From the NCBI RefSeq assembly GCF_030285785.1, contig NZ_CP127247.1:3495501-3559500 (forward strand): DNA of 64,000 bases. Reading direction: 5' to 3'. Position 1 is the stretch's first letter. Each line of letters opens with the position of its first letter. The position numbers were made by a program, and so were the translations under genes. The DNA is from Parasedimentitalea psychrophila. GTDB lineage: Bacteria > Pseudomonadota > Alphaproteobacteria > Rhodobacterales > Rhodobacteraceae. The notes under the pieces were generated by a model. That model saw only the letters and a list, made by a program, of their open reading frames with translations. It had not been told where the DNA came from and did not search any database. This document shows, piece by piece, positions 36,810 to 45,875 of this stretch.

Positions 36810-38930
36810 TTAACAAATCTCCGGTAGATCACTAAGCGGGACCGGGCGCGAAAAAAGGTAACCTTGCAGCATATCGCAATTGAATTGACGCAGCAAACTG
36901 GCCTGTTCTTCTGTCTCGACACCTTCGCAGATCACGCTTTTGCTCAGAGAATGCCCCATCAAAATCATGGCATGCACCATCCCAACCGAAGACTTGTTCG
37001 TTGGTAGGCCGTCAACGAAGGATTTGTCGATCTTCAGAGTAGTGAAAGGCAGTCGTTTCAAGTATCCTATGGAGGAAAAACCGGTCCCAAAGTCATCCAG
37101 CGCAGTCCGGAATCCAGCCTCGTGAAGCTGATCCAGCTTAAGTGCTGCCATTTCGGCATTTGTAACCACCAACCCTTCGGTTAGTTCCATTTCGATCCGG
37201 TCTGGGTCAATGCGCATGATGCGTAGAGTTTCGATGACATCACGGACGAAATCGCCGTCATTCAACTGCGCTGGCGAGATATTGAGGCAAACCCGCAAAT
37301 CCGGCCGCTCAATCAAGTCCTGGCAAATCTGGCTGAACAAGATCTTGCCCAACTGAACGATAAGCCCGGTCTCTTCCGCGACTGGAATAAAAACGTCCGG
37401 ACCGATCTTTCCCAGTTTTTGCGAAGTCCAGCGGGCCAGAGCCTCTGCCTTAACCGTCTTGCCCGTCGTTGCGCTGACGATCGGTTGATAGTGGATTGTG
37501 AACTCCTCCGGCCGTTCCAGGGCCGAGATCAAAGCGTTTTCAATGTCCCGCTGTTTTTCGGAGATGCTCTCGAGCGAGGGGTCGTAGTTCACGGTTTCAG
37601 CCATGCCGTGCTTTTTGGCAAAATACATAGCCACGTCTGCCCGGCGCATGATTTCCTCACTCGGGTGTGCCGATCCGGTCTGTTGGGCATGCCCGATCGC
37701 AAAGCTGATATGAAAACCCCGGTCCTCAATCCGAAATTCGGGCAGCATAACATCCCGGATCTGATCACTGATGTCATGGGCGCGCTTTGCAGACCCCGTC
37801 CCATCTACGAGCACAACAAACTCGTCCCCACCGGCCCGTGCGATAAGAGACGGCTTGAGTGCTAGCGCTTCAAGCCGTTCCTTAACCATGATGATCAACC
37901 TGTCGCCGCCGAGATGGCCCAAGCAGTCGTTGACAACTTTGAACCCATTGATATCCAGAAAAAGGATTGAAAGTTCACCTTTCGAACACTCGTTGCGCCG
38001 TCTGAGTTCTTCATGCAACGCGGTACGGTTGGGCAATTCGGTCAGCTTATCAGTCCGTGCAGCCCGGTAAGCCAACGCCTCCTGCTCAACCAGTTCCCGG
38101 GCGCTTCGCCGGGCCACAGCGGTCACTGCCGCGGCGACCATAGTAAAAAGCACCAGAACCCCTGAAAGCGGGCCGGAAATGCGCTTTAACACGGCATCCC
38201 CAGGACGTGGCGATGGCCAAGTTAAGTGCGCTACCGGATTGCCGCCTGATCCAGTCAGCGAAATAGACGGATCCCCTGTGGGCTCTTCAGAGACAACCTT
38301 CAGACCATCAACATGATATTTGTTTGAGAATTCAGCGAGGAAATCCTCGCCAATGCGGTACCCAAATGCTGCCGAAGATAGCATCTGAGCAGAGGTGAGG
38401 CCCTCTGCAGCAGGATCCAAGGGTTCGATGCGGACTCCAGCAAAAGCATAAAGGCTGCCGTTCGATTCGGCAAAAAAATTGATCGTTGACCATTGGGACA
38501 TCGGGACTGCGGGCAAGGCTTGTTGCACGGCCTCCAAAACATCCGGAGATACCAGATCAGGCACAGGCTTCTCGGGGCCATTCCATATCCACGACATAAC
38601 ACCCTCGACCCGACCGCCTGTTACAGCCAGAATATGAAAGGCGTCACCATCCGTTGCGCCACTGGCATAGTTGACGAAAAATGCCTCCAAGTCTCCGTCT
38701 TCAAGGTTTTGAAAGGCTGTGTCCCAATGGCTGTAGTCTAAGGCAGTACGGGACAAAAAACCCTGCATTTCCGCAATCGCACCACTCATCATCGTCAGCG
38801 TGTCGGCGCGCGCGCGAATGTTCAACTGGTTAGACATCCAAAACGCGGTTGCGACCACTGTTCCTAGAAAGAGAAAAATTGTCAGAACCATCATGGTCGA
38901 GATACTGGAAAACAGTGTTTTCGTTTTCAT
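36810..38930 (-). CDS. CHASE4-type sensor with GGDEF and EAL domains
   Basis: 706 residues. A membrane helix at about 10-32, a periplasmic sensor of CHASE4 type (QGFLSRTALDYSHWDTAFQNLEDGD; about 35-250) and a second helix near 255-275 are followed by a GGDEF domain with intact RAGGDEFVVL near residue 365, then an EAL domain with KAEALARW near 490, DDFGTGFSSIGYLKRL and CEGVETEEQ. Motifs for both making and degrading c-di-GMP are present, so either activity may dominate. No RNase or effector neighbour indicates the process; surface-polysaccharide control would fit the gene group at 44-51 kb but is inference. Confidence 0.9.
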   Translation of the reverse strand: MKTKTLFSSISTMMVLTIFLFLGTVVATAFWMSNQLNIRARADTLTMMSGAIAEMQGFLSRTALDYSHWDTAFQNLEDGDLEAFFVNYASGATDGDAFHILAVTGGRVEGVMSWIWNGPEKPVPDLVSPDVLEAVQQALPAVPMSQWSTINFFAESNGSLYAFAGVRIEPLDPAAEGLTSAQMLSSAAFGYRIGEDFLAEFSNKYHVDGLKVVSEEPTGDPSISLTGSGGNPVAHLTWPSPRPGDAVLKRISGPLSGVLVLFTMVAAAVTAVARRSARELVEQEALAYRAARTDKLTELPNRTALHEELRRRNECSKGELSILFLDINGFKVVNDCLGHLGGDRLIIMVKERLEALALKPSLIARAGGDEFVVLVDGTGSAKRAHDISDQIRDVMLPEFRIEDRGFHISFAIGHAQQTGSAHPSEEIMRRADVAMYFAKKHGMAETVNYDPSLESISEKQRDIENALISALERPEEFTIHYQPIVSATTGKTVKAEALARWTSQKLGKIGPDVFIPVAEETGLIVQLGKILFSQICQDLIERPDLRVCLNISPAQLNDGDFVRDVIETLRIMRIDPDRIEMELTEGLVVTNAEMAALKLDQLHEAGFRTALDDFGTGFSSIGYLKRLPFTTLKIDKSFVDGLPTNKSSVGMVHAMILMGHSLSKSVICEGVETEEQASLLRQFNCDMLQGYLFSRPVPLSDLPEIC

Positions 38931-39380
38931 ATTTTATTCCTTCGGCCCGCATCGGACGAATATAAATAGCTGTCGTAAATAAAAGATTCCCGGCTACTAT
39001 AGACCGTCCTTGCAGGAAATTATTCATTCATGCGATAAAAATGGACTTTCACTTCTCCTGATAATTGGGGGGCGATTTCCCGCTTTTGCTGCTCGAGATA
39101 GCCAACATCAGCTTGCACCTGACTTTTGAATTTTAGGCTTTCTGATATTGGAGTGAGCCGCTTCATAACCGACATCTCCCATGTGGAGCACCAGAGAGAA
39201 CAGTCACGCTTCCGGCGACCATTTTTTGCAATTTGGATCACATATTTGCTGCTGTCGTTCTCATTCGGGCACCGGCTGTGCGCGCAAACGCCATAACATG
39301 CTGAAATATTACAAGCTGACGCAAAACGGGCCATGGCACAGACCGCAGCGAAAGTCGGCTCTCCGCACTTTGTGCTGATC

Positions 39381-39605
39381 TCACGTCAGTCGGTACTTTC
39401 CCCATGCCTTACCAATCCTATCCTCGGCAGAGTGGGGGTCGCCCTTGGTGACCTGTCCCATGCCTTCCTTGGCGAGCTTGCGCGCTTCGTCCTCGGTAGT
39501 CTTGTCATGCCGCGCGATGGGCACCCTGCGAGTTCTTCCACCTTTGCGATATTGCGCCTGATAGGTCTGGGCTCTTGATGGCGTCACACGCAGCCCAAAA
39601 ACCAC
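39381..39605 (-). pseudogene. Integrase N-terminus fused to replication-initiator C-terminus (copy B)
   Basis: 74-codon frame. The first part (FGLRVTPSRAQTYQAQYRKG, RRVPIARHDKTTEDEARKLA, MGQVTKGD) is an integrase N-terminus. The last 14 residues (EDRIGKAWGKYRLT) match the end of the Rep protein at 59,798 (DRIGKARSRYRLT). Sequence just past the stop also resembles that past the intact rep (CAGCGAAAG and GATCTCACGTCAG). This is what a deletion joining int to rep in an element like the one at 56-64 kb would leave. The neighbouring stretch 38931-39380 holds no clear gene. Confidence 0.7.
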
Positions 39606-40079
39606 CGGGCCATTTTCGATTGCGGATTGGTCCTAGTCTCTCGATTGGCCGCGTAGGGGGTCAGAAACACCTCCTCAGGCCACCTGAGGGCTGGCGAGGC
39701 GAACCCACCCACATTGATAATTCGGCCATTCTGCGGGGACCTGAGGGGCTCATCGTTTCAATTCTGGAAAGAGCGGTCAAAACCGAATCCAAAAGTCGGC
39801 CCCAGAATGAAGGGGCCGGCTTAGGGCCGTGCGTGACCGTGATGGAAGGGGGGCGGTCTGATTGCTGCACCATGCACATTTCGACACAAAGGGCGGATAC
39901 AGGCCTTTCGCTGCGATCTGGACCAACGGCAGTTGAGCGGACTGTGCCGTCGTTCGCTGCACGCCTCGCAATGTCCACTTTACCCCGCCCCCTTAGCACG
40001 GCCACACCTTTATTTGGTGGGTATCTCCCAAAGGAGGTTATGATGAAATAGCGCCAAGTCAATCTCTGAGTGATCGGTG
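39606..40079. other. Gene-poor stretch with dispersed repeat sequence
   Basis: No supported gene. Positions 39875-39945 carry the GTGCAGCA-type/CACAAAGGGCGG...CTTTCGCTGCG pattern also found at 36360-36415 and 57398-57480. Frames open here give low-complexity proteins without family likeness. Confidence 0.45.
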
Positions 40080-40754
40080 TTAGGCCTGTTTCGAGGTTCT
40101 TGCAATTGTCGGAGATTTCGGCTGCATATCACGCGCAATTTTGAGAGCCTCATTTTCGCGCTGCAATCCGTCAATGATAGTCATTGCGTGTTCGCGAATA
40201 TGAAGGAGTTGCTGGACCTCAGATTTGAGGATCCCGATACGCTGCTCGCTTACCAACATTGTTGGTTTTGATTTTTGTTTGGAGGAACCAGAACTCGAAT
40301 AAACTTGAGTATCATTGGATCCCAAATCCGTCTGATGTCGCGGGATACGGTAGGTGGTTTCATCCCGATCCCGCGTCAGCCAATCACGAAATAACGCCTG
40401 GTACGGAAGCTCAAAGCCTTCCATAAAGGCTCCATCTTCATAGCTTCCAATAAAATCGACGCGGTTAAGATCCAATACAACGCGTTCTCGATTGGCCGTT
40501 AGCAACTGAGATGCCTCTGATCCCAAATGGCGGCGCAATGTACTGAGTGCGGTCCGCAAACCGGCCTTGGCCTGCTCTGGCTGTGATGAACTCCACAGAA
40601 TGTTTTCGAGAAAAGCCCGGGTGCGTACGCCACTGTCAGCTTTTGACAACAGAGCCATCAAGGCCTGGTGTTTGGCACCGAGAGCAATACTTTCCCCGTT
40701 GGCAGCAAAAACACCAAACACACCAAAGCCTCTAATCTTTAACAATACACTCAT
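40080..40754 (-). CDS. SARP-like winged-helix transcriptional regulator
   Basis: 224 residues. The first 95 (IRGFGVFGVFAANGESIALG, LMALLSKADSGVRTRAFLE, LRTALSTLRRHLG) have the OmpR-type winged helix as arranged in SARP/BTAD activators. The following short region to 130 is a small part of a BTAD domain; the C-terminal 60 residues are a likely coiled coil (RIGILKSEVQQLLHIREHAMT). It ends in basic KSPTIARTSKQA. No target is evident. The gap upstream to 41459 shows no intact gene. Confidence 0.65.
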   Translation of the reverse strand: MSVLLKIRGFGVFGVFAANGESIALGAKHQALMALLSKADSGVRTRAFLENILWSSSQPEQAKAGLRTALSTLRRHLGSEASQLLTANRERVVLDLNRVDFIGSYEDGAFMEGFELPYQALFRDWLTRDRDETTYRIPRHQTDLGSNDTQVYSSSGSSKQKSKPTMLVSEQRIGILKSEVQQLLHIREHAMTIIDGLQRENEALKIARDMQPKSPTIARTSKQA

Positions 40755-41459
40755 TAAAGTTAACCCTTAAAGCGACGAAAAAAAATAAACCCACCTAAGT
40801 TAGGCGGTCAATATTTCGACAAATCAATCCCTGCATTGCACTAGAGCTTGCGCTGTGCCAATAAAGGCACGGCTCAATCAAATTGGGAGATGGAGTTTTT
40901 TATCTACGAAAAGTAGTGATTGCCCGCTATTCCTTGATGATTTTGCAGCTAAACTCCAGCCTCATTTAGCCGACATTTCCCAAATTGAATACTGAGCAGT
41001 CCCATTTGCGTGGTCCAATTTGAAAGTTAGTTTCCGGACCTTCGCTGCGGTCAGCTCCAACGGCATGTGTGGATGGCCCCTGCATAGCAAGACATTTTTG
41101 ATATGATATGTGCTTTTGTCAGAAGCAGTCATGTGCCCGGCCTGTTTGCGCGGTTTTGACCGCTGGCCCTGAAGGGTTCCGCAAACCAAGTCCCTATCAG
41201 CAATGCGAAGGAAGTGAGCGTTGCAAAGTCTGGCTGCCTTCCCGAAAGCGGTCCTTGGCGGACAGAGCCGGGATGGACCGTTCTGAGACCAACATGACTG
41301 TTTTCTGCGGCGCGGCAAATGTCTGCTTCGACAACAACAGGCCAACCGTGAAAGCGTTTAGCACAATCCAGCCGAATTGAACGATCCAATATATGAAAAC
41401 ACTCCACCAGATGGGAGTGGCGGAGTGCTAAATGTCCTCACGACTCTAGGCGCTGGTTC
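40755..41459. other. Intergenic stretch without recognisable gene
   Basis: About 700 bases, AT-richer than the chromosome on the left. Open frames on the minus strand lack ribosome-binding sites and family likeness. Short pieces (TTCGCTGCGGTCAGCTCC at 41040, and near 41290) recall the dispersed non-coding repeats elsewhere in the island. Confidence 0.4.
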
Positions 41460-42101
41460 TCAATACCCGACGGTAAAAGAGGTCCGTATGAACTGTGCAC
41501 TCTGCGCTTCGTCCACCAAAGCAACGGCAAAATCCTCCATTGAGATCTCCGAGTTGCCATTTGCGTCGACCAAAAGCGTATCGGTGCCAGTCCTGAATTC
41601 CCCCCGGCGCACCCCGGGCTGCAGAAGGGCAGAGGGGCTGGCGTAGGTCCAGTCCGCATCGACGGTGTTTATACAAAGCTCAGCCTGCGCGAGTGAGGCT
41701 CTGGCGGTTGGAACGATGCTTTCGGGCAGGAAGTCAGGGTCGGAAAGAACGGTGTGGGGACTGCCGTTTGGCAGGCGCAACCGCGCGGCACCGCCCACGA
41801 TGATCACCCGGACATCCGTGATCGAAGCGCCCTTGAGGATGGATTGCGTGAGGCTGACGACGTCGCCTTCGTGGCCGCGCGGCGTGCGAAGAGAGCTGAT
41901 CGCCAGATCATGGCCTGCCATGGCTTTTGCAACGGCCGTGGGATCGCTGACATTTGAGATAAGACCCGTGACGGTTTCCGGTAGCTTAGCGAACCCAGCC
42001 TCGTTTCTGACCACCGCAGTAACGTCATGACCGCGAGTGACGGCTTCTGTGGCGACGCGAGAGCCGACGCTACCGGTTGCTCCAAATACTATGATTTTCA
42101 T
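41460..42101 (-). CDS. NmrA-like NAD(P)-binding protein
   Basis: 213 residues from ATG 42101, which follows AAAGGAAATCC. N-terminal MKIIVFGATGSVGSRVATEA is the dinucleotide-binding G-x-x-G-x-x-G of atypical short-chain dehydrogenases; VIIVGGAARLRLP and DWTYASPSALLQPGVRRG are typical of NmrA/YwnB-like proteins. These often act as NADPH-dependent reductases or redox sensors. An upstream in-frame start at 42338 would lie inside the EamA gene. It begins 11 bases past the EamA stop and is probably co-transcribed with it under the MarR operators. Confidence 0.85.
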   Translation of the reverse strand: MKIIVFGATGSVGSRVATEAVTRGHDVTAVVRNEAGFAKLPETVTGLISNVSDPTAVAKAMAGHDLAISSLRTPRGHEGDVVSLTQSILKGASITDVRVIIVGGAARLRLPNGSPHTVLSDPDFLPESIVPTARASLAQAELCINTVDADWTYASPSALLQPGVRRGEFRTGTDTLLVDANGNSEISMEDFAVALVDEAQSAQFIRTSFTVGY

Positions 42102-42112
42102 CTGGATTTCCT

Positions 42113-43003
42113 TTAGTTGGTTGTATGAGTTGCGTGTTGTAGGGGAGTGGGGCGCAGGGACCGACCAGAGAGCTGCCCCAGCGATATTGCGGAAAGAACG
42201 ATTCCAGCCCCGGCGATCTGCCAGACGGTGAGAGCTTGACCAAGCAACACCCAGCCGATCAGAACGGCGGACAACGGGCTGAGGAAACCTAGGGCAGATA
42301 CCGCACCCGGTTCGATGCGCGAAATGCCCCTGAACCACAGGATATAGGTCAGTGCTGCGCCGATGAGGCCAAGATACCCAATACCGAGGATGTTTTGGGC
42401 GTCCAACGCTGGCAGAGGTGGCTCAAGCAAAGCAGCAAGCGGCACCAGCAACAGCCCGCCCGCCGTCAATTGCCATGCGGTAAAGGTAAGGAGTGGTACC
42501 GGAGGTTGCCATTTGCGCGTCAGCACCGTCCCGGCCCCCATAGAGACTGCCCCGCCAAGCCCCGCAGCCAGCCCAACTGGGTCCAGAACAACGCCTCCGC
42601 CAAGTGCAAGAAAGCCGACACCGACAATACCCATGGCCGCGGCGGCGAGTGATGTAGGCTTTATGGGGTTCCCGAGGACGATTGAGGCGAGGAATACAAC
42701 TAAAAGCGGCTGAACCGCCCCAACCGTCGCGGCGACGCCCCCCGGAAGCCGGTATGCAGCGACAAAAAGCAAGGTCCAGAACAGTGTAAAGTTTAGTGCC
42801 CCAAGCGCAAATATACGTGCCCACCAAATCCCTTGGGGCAATTGCCGAGCCAGTACGAGCAGCACCAACCCGGCGGGCAAGGCGCGTAGTGCGGCCATCG
42901 TGATTGGATAGCCTGCAGGCAAATACTCTGTCGTTACATAATAGGTGCTGCCCCAGACCAAGGGCGCGATGGCGGTGAGGGCAATGTCAATTTGTCGGTT
43001 CAT
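42113..43003 (-). CDS. EamA/DMT-family exporter
   Basis: 296 residues with ten membrane helices in two five-helix EamA repeats (first with WGSTYYVTTEYLPAGYPITMAALRALPAG; second starting near GGAVSMGAGTVLTRKW and containing YILWFRGISRIEPGAVSALGFLSPL). Members export amino acids, metabolites or toxic compounds. It is divergent from a MarR regulator and its start lies 6 bases from a 34-bp palindrome, so repression by the MarR protein is likely. Confidence 0.88.
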   Translation of the reverse strand: MNRQIDIALTAIAPLVWGSTYYVTTEYLPAGYPITMAALRALPAGLVLLVLARQLPQGIWWARIFALGALNFTLFWTLLFVAAYRLPGGVAATVGAVQPLLVVFLASIVLGNPIKPTSLAAAAMGIVGVGFLALGGGVVLDPVGLAAGLGGAVSMGAGTVLTRKWQPPVPLLTFTAWQLTAGGLLLVPLAALLEPPLPALDAQNILGIGYLGLIGAALTYILWFRGISRIEPGAVSALGFLSPLSAVLIGWVLLGQALTVWQIAGAGIVLSAISLGQLSGRSLRPTPLQHATHTTN

Positions 43004-43009
43004 GCTGAG

Positions 43010-43043
43010 GCTCCATGTATCTTGACGTCAAGATACATGGAGC
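43010..43043. promoter_or_regulatory. 34-bp perfect palindrome, MarR operator candidate
   Basis: Two 17-base arms meet at 43026/43027 with no spacer; the core is ATCTTGAC/GTCAAGAT. It directly precedes the EamA start codon. Confidence 0.85.
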
Positions 43044-43044
43044 A

Positions 43045-43060
43045 ATCTTGACGTCAAGAT
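43045..43060. promoter_or_regulatory. Second copy of the MarR operator core
   Basis: ATCTTGACGTCAAGAT, a perfect 16-bp palindrome identical to the core of the first site. The centres are 26 bases apart, and it ends 23 bases before the MarR start codon. Confidence 0.85.
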
Positions 43061-43083
43061 AAATTATCATTACTCACTACCTC

Positions 43084-43578
43084 ATGGATCAAGTTGACCG
43101 CATCGTCGCGCAATGGAACAGCGCCCGCCCCGACCTTGACGTTGGACCAATGGAAACCATCGGTCGGCTGTATCGCCTCGCGGCGATGTTGCGAAGTGAG
43201 ATGGAAAAAACCTGGAAGGCCTATGGTCTGAACCCCGCCAGTTTTGATGTTCTGGCGACCCTACGCAGATCAGGGAAACCGGATGGATTATCCCCGGGCG
43301 AGCTTCTTGACCTGACAATGGTGACGTCCGGAACAATGACCAATCGCGTCGACCAGTTGGTGAAGGGGGGCCTTGTAGCGCGGGTTCCGAACCCCGAAGA
43401 CAAGCGTGGTTTTCTTATCCGTCTGACCGAAGACGGTATGACAAAAATTGAGGCCGCAGTGACCGACCATGTGAAGACACAGCATCGGCTGATGGATGGC
43501 TTTTCCCACAAGCAAAGAGGCGAGCTGAATGACCTTCTTAGAATGCTCACTGGATTAGTGGAAACCGACGCAGACTAA
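43084..43578 (+). CDS. MarR-family transcriptional regulator
   Basis: 164 residues. The winged helix spans PASFDVLATLRRSGKPDGLSPGELLDLTMVTSGTMTNRVDQLVKGGLVARVPNPEDKR, with DKRGFLIRLTEDG as the wing, flanked by the helical dimer arms. It is divergent from the EamA-NmrA pair, and two matching palindromes lie between, so self-regulation and control of the exporter are expected, with an aromatic or oxidant-type inducer usual for the family. Confidence 0.9.
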   Translation: MDQVDRIVAQWNSARPDLDVGPMETIGRLYRLAAMLRSEMEKTWKAYGLNPASFDVLATLRRSGKPDGLSPGELLDLTMVTSGTMTNRVDQLVKGGLVARVPNPEDKRGFLIRLTEDGMTKIEAAVTDHVKTQHRLMDGFSHKQRGELNDLLRMLTGLVETDAD

Positions 43579-43799
43579 CTCAAAGCAGCCATTGCCGGGT
43601 AATCAAACAAGGGTCGCAAAGTCCGACTAGGAGACCATGGAACTTGCACAGACAGATGCCCTATTTCAGGGAGAACTCAGACCTGAGCAACGTCAAGTTC
43701 GGGCTGGAAGTTGCCGTTAGGCGGGTTAGGCGTGAATGGCGGTTTAGGGCAGTTACATGCCTCTGACCCACAATGTTCCCGATCTGCTGTCCGCCCTGG

Positions 43800-44295
43800 C
43801 GCGACATGCCGTGCATCCAGTTCCTGCATTTTGGCGGCCCGGCTGGCCTCAGTCACGTCGCGGAGTAAAACCCCGGCGCAGTTTTGCAGAAGATCACTGT
43901 CGATCACGGCTTCAAGCCGCCGTCAGAGTCCAAAAGCGGGCCAGTGGGTGCCGTTGCTGTCTGTGGTGGAGTTGCGGTGGCGCATGCGGCCTAACGCGCC
44001 TGTAGGGGGTGTCTCCGATGGTGTCGCGCGCATCCTGCCAATTGCGCATCTCAAACCGGTTGCGAAGCTGTTTTGAGCCTAGACGCATTTCAAAGCGCCA
44101 AACTTGGCTTTGGTCACGGTCGTGCAGATCAAGGGGGGATTTTCCTTTTGCGGCGAGGGGAGCGTTCCAGATTGTCAGTCAGCCCATTTTGTTTGTTTGG
44201 ATCACTTCGGCGCGTTTGTCGTAGATCGCCAGTTGCCGGTTGACGATCGCTCCAGCCCGTAGACCGATCACGCGCGCGCCGCTGGCAATATCGTA
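43800..44295 (-). pseudogene. Degenerate copy of the Rep_trans replication initiator
   Basis: This stretch aligns along its length with the middle of the intact rep gene (59,960-60,440) at clearly high identity, for example around ACCGGTTGCGAAGCTG and GTTTGTTTGGATCACTTCGG, but has frame breaks. One piece still reads SDLLQNCAGVLLRDVTEA against SDLLQNCAGVLPSDVIEA. Both ends of the gene are missing or unrecognisable. The flanks 43579-43799 and 44296-44438 show no gene. Confidence 0.85.
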
Positions 44296-44438
44296 CCGGT
44301 GGACCAAAGGCCAACCATGCACTAACTTTCAAATGGGTCCGCGGGTAATCCCCCATTTTTAATGGGGTCCAGCCGTAGAAGGGCATTCAATGGCGCCCGG
44401 TTTGCCGCAAGTTATCACAGTTGATCCTTGACCCTGCG

Positions 44439-45491
44439 TTAGTGCGTCAAAAGCCGCAGACCAATGATTTCAGCTAGGCGGTCAGTTTCACTAAGAGGGG
44501 CATAATACCAATGTTCTATCATTCCATCAAATTCGCGGACAGCACTGCGCGCTTGCATTGCACAGTAGAACTTTGCCATTTTGGGGTGCCTGCCGCTGAC
44601 ACGAAAAACGTGCACCGGCAACCCGCTCGACGAAGCTTCCGAGACCATATTCACAGAATCCTCGGTAACCAGCACCGCTTCCGCTAAGCCCAGAATGGCG
44701 GGATATGGATTCGGTCCCAGCAAGTCCCAGACCCAGCAGCGTTTTGGGTCGACTGAGGCGCGTAGCCTATCCATGAGGATCGGATCCGTCCTAGGCGATG
44801 GTGTAACAAGTAGCGTCCATCCCCCGGCGACAAGTTTCGCGCAAGCCGCGAGCAGCCGCGCTTCGTCTAAGTCGGTCCAGGTAAATTCACGCGACCGGCC
44901 ACCAATCAAGACCGCCAATTTTGGTTGGGTCAGATGTGCGAAACGGGCTGCTTGGAGCAAAGCCTCTCGTTCTATCCTCTTAGGAGTTACTCGCCCAAGC
45001 GAGCCGAGCGCCGTCAGGACATTAGAACCACTTAATCCATCATGCTCTGGCAACACCACAATATCAAAATTGTCGAAGGGTAATTCGGGATTAAGAACTG
45101 CGATGCTCTTTCCTTGTAAGCGGGATGCCAGAGCAGACACAAGTGGGGCTACGTGCCGACCGGCGCCAATGATGATTCTCGTTCCTCGGGAGGCAATCGG
45201 CGCCATTGCACTCGCGCCATTCATTATCCCGATTTCGGGCCATCCGAAGAGATTGCGAGATGCCCAATGCCAGGTTCTTGCCGGGAGGCGCTTCGACCAT
45301 GACTTAATCACAATTCGACGCTCTTGAATTGTTGAACCGAACCTACTTTCGAGCGCTTCGGCTAAACCCAGGGCTTGCGCGCGTGTTCCTCCGTTCCCGA
45401 GAGTAAGGCACACAACTAACGAGCAATTGGATTGGCCACTTAGGTGGCTGCACCTCCTACTTCGCCGAAGCCTTGATATGCGTTGCTTCAT
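44439..45491 (-). CDS. ELM1-like (COG3660) GT-B-type protein
   Basis: 350 residues from ATG 45491. LGNGGTRAQALGLAEALES, IIIGAGRHVAPLVSALASRL, LAVLIGGRSREFTWTDLDEA and VTEDSVNMVSEASSSGLPVHVF follow the mitochondrial fission ELM1-like family found widely in alphaproteobacteria, a GT-B fold related to nucleotide-sugar glycosyltransferases. The frame continues upstream to 45734 through sequence of different character, so the start is uncertain; the first 25 residues are unusually Arg/Ser-rich. It faces the gene group on the other strand and may belong to the same glycan pathway. Confidence 0.7.
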   Translation of the reverse strand: MKQRISRLRRSRRCSHLSGQSNCSLVVCLTLGNGGTRAQALGLAEALESRFGSTIQERRIVIKSWSKRLPARTWHWASRNLFGWPEIGIMNGASAMAPIASRGTRIIIGAGRHVAPLVSALASRLQGKSIAVLNPELPFDNFDIVVLPEHDGLSGSNVLTALGSLGRVTPKRIEREALLQAARFAHLTQPKLAVLIGGRSREFTWTDLDEARLLAACAKLVAGGWTLLVTPSPRTDPILMDRLRASVDPKRCWVWDLLGPNPYPAILGLAEAVLVTEDSVNMVSEASSSGLPVHVFRVSGRHPKMAKFYCAMQARSAVREFDGMIEHWYYAPLSETDRLAEIIGLRLLTH

Positions 45492-45875
45492 CCGTTTTCC
45501 ATTTTTTTCTGTGGACCTGCCCGGGTTTTGTAGAGAACGTTTAGCTCGCTTCTTTGACCTCCCACTCGAAGGCGATGGCGCATTGGAAACCGAGCAATGA
45601 ATGTCTCGATCCATAATTCTTGCATAGAAACATCGCGTTTGCAGTAAGCTTCCGCTTCCCGACCCATTCCTGAAGGAACAGCAAGGACCGTAAAGGGCTG
45701 TGACCGGCCGTATGCGCCTCTGTAACCCCCCCAAGGCAGGATTGGCGGTTGATACCCACCGGATCTGCCATCCCGGGCCGTTCTGTGAGCGTTGCAGAGG
45801 GTTAGGGGCGCCGGGGCGATTGACACGCCTCGCGACCGCTCTAGCTTTCCTACCAGTTATGTCCCGGAGGGTTTC
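45492..45875. other. Intergenic stretch, possible mobile-element remnant
   Basis: No supported gene. Several overlapping short frames on the minus strand give no family likeness. A run of eight C lies near 45728. Abrupt change in composition suggests an insertion or deletion scar. Confidence 0.35.

Noticed and set aside
39661-40062. A 133-codon minus-strand frame
   Set aside because: It runs through the dispersed non-coding repeat; such frames recur in roseobacter intergenic DNA without conservation as proteins.
45541-45826. Several overlapping short frames resembling part of a transposase
   Set aside because: No catalytic motif or continuous homologous frame could be recognised.
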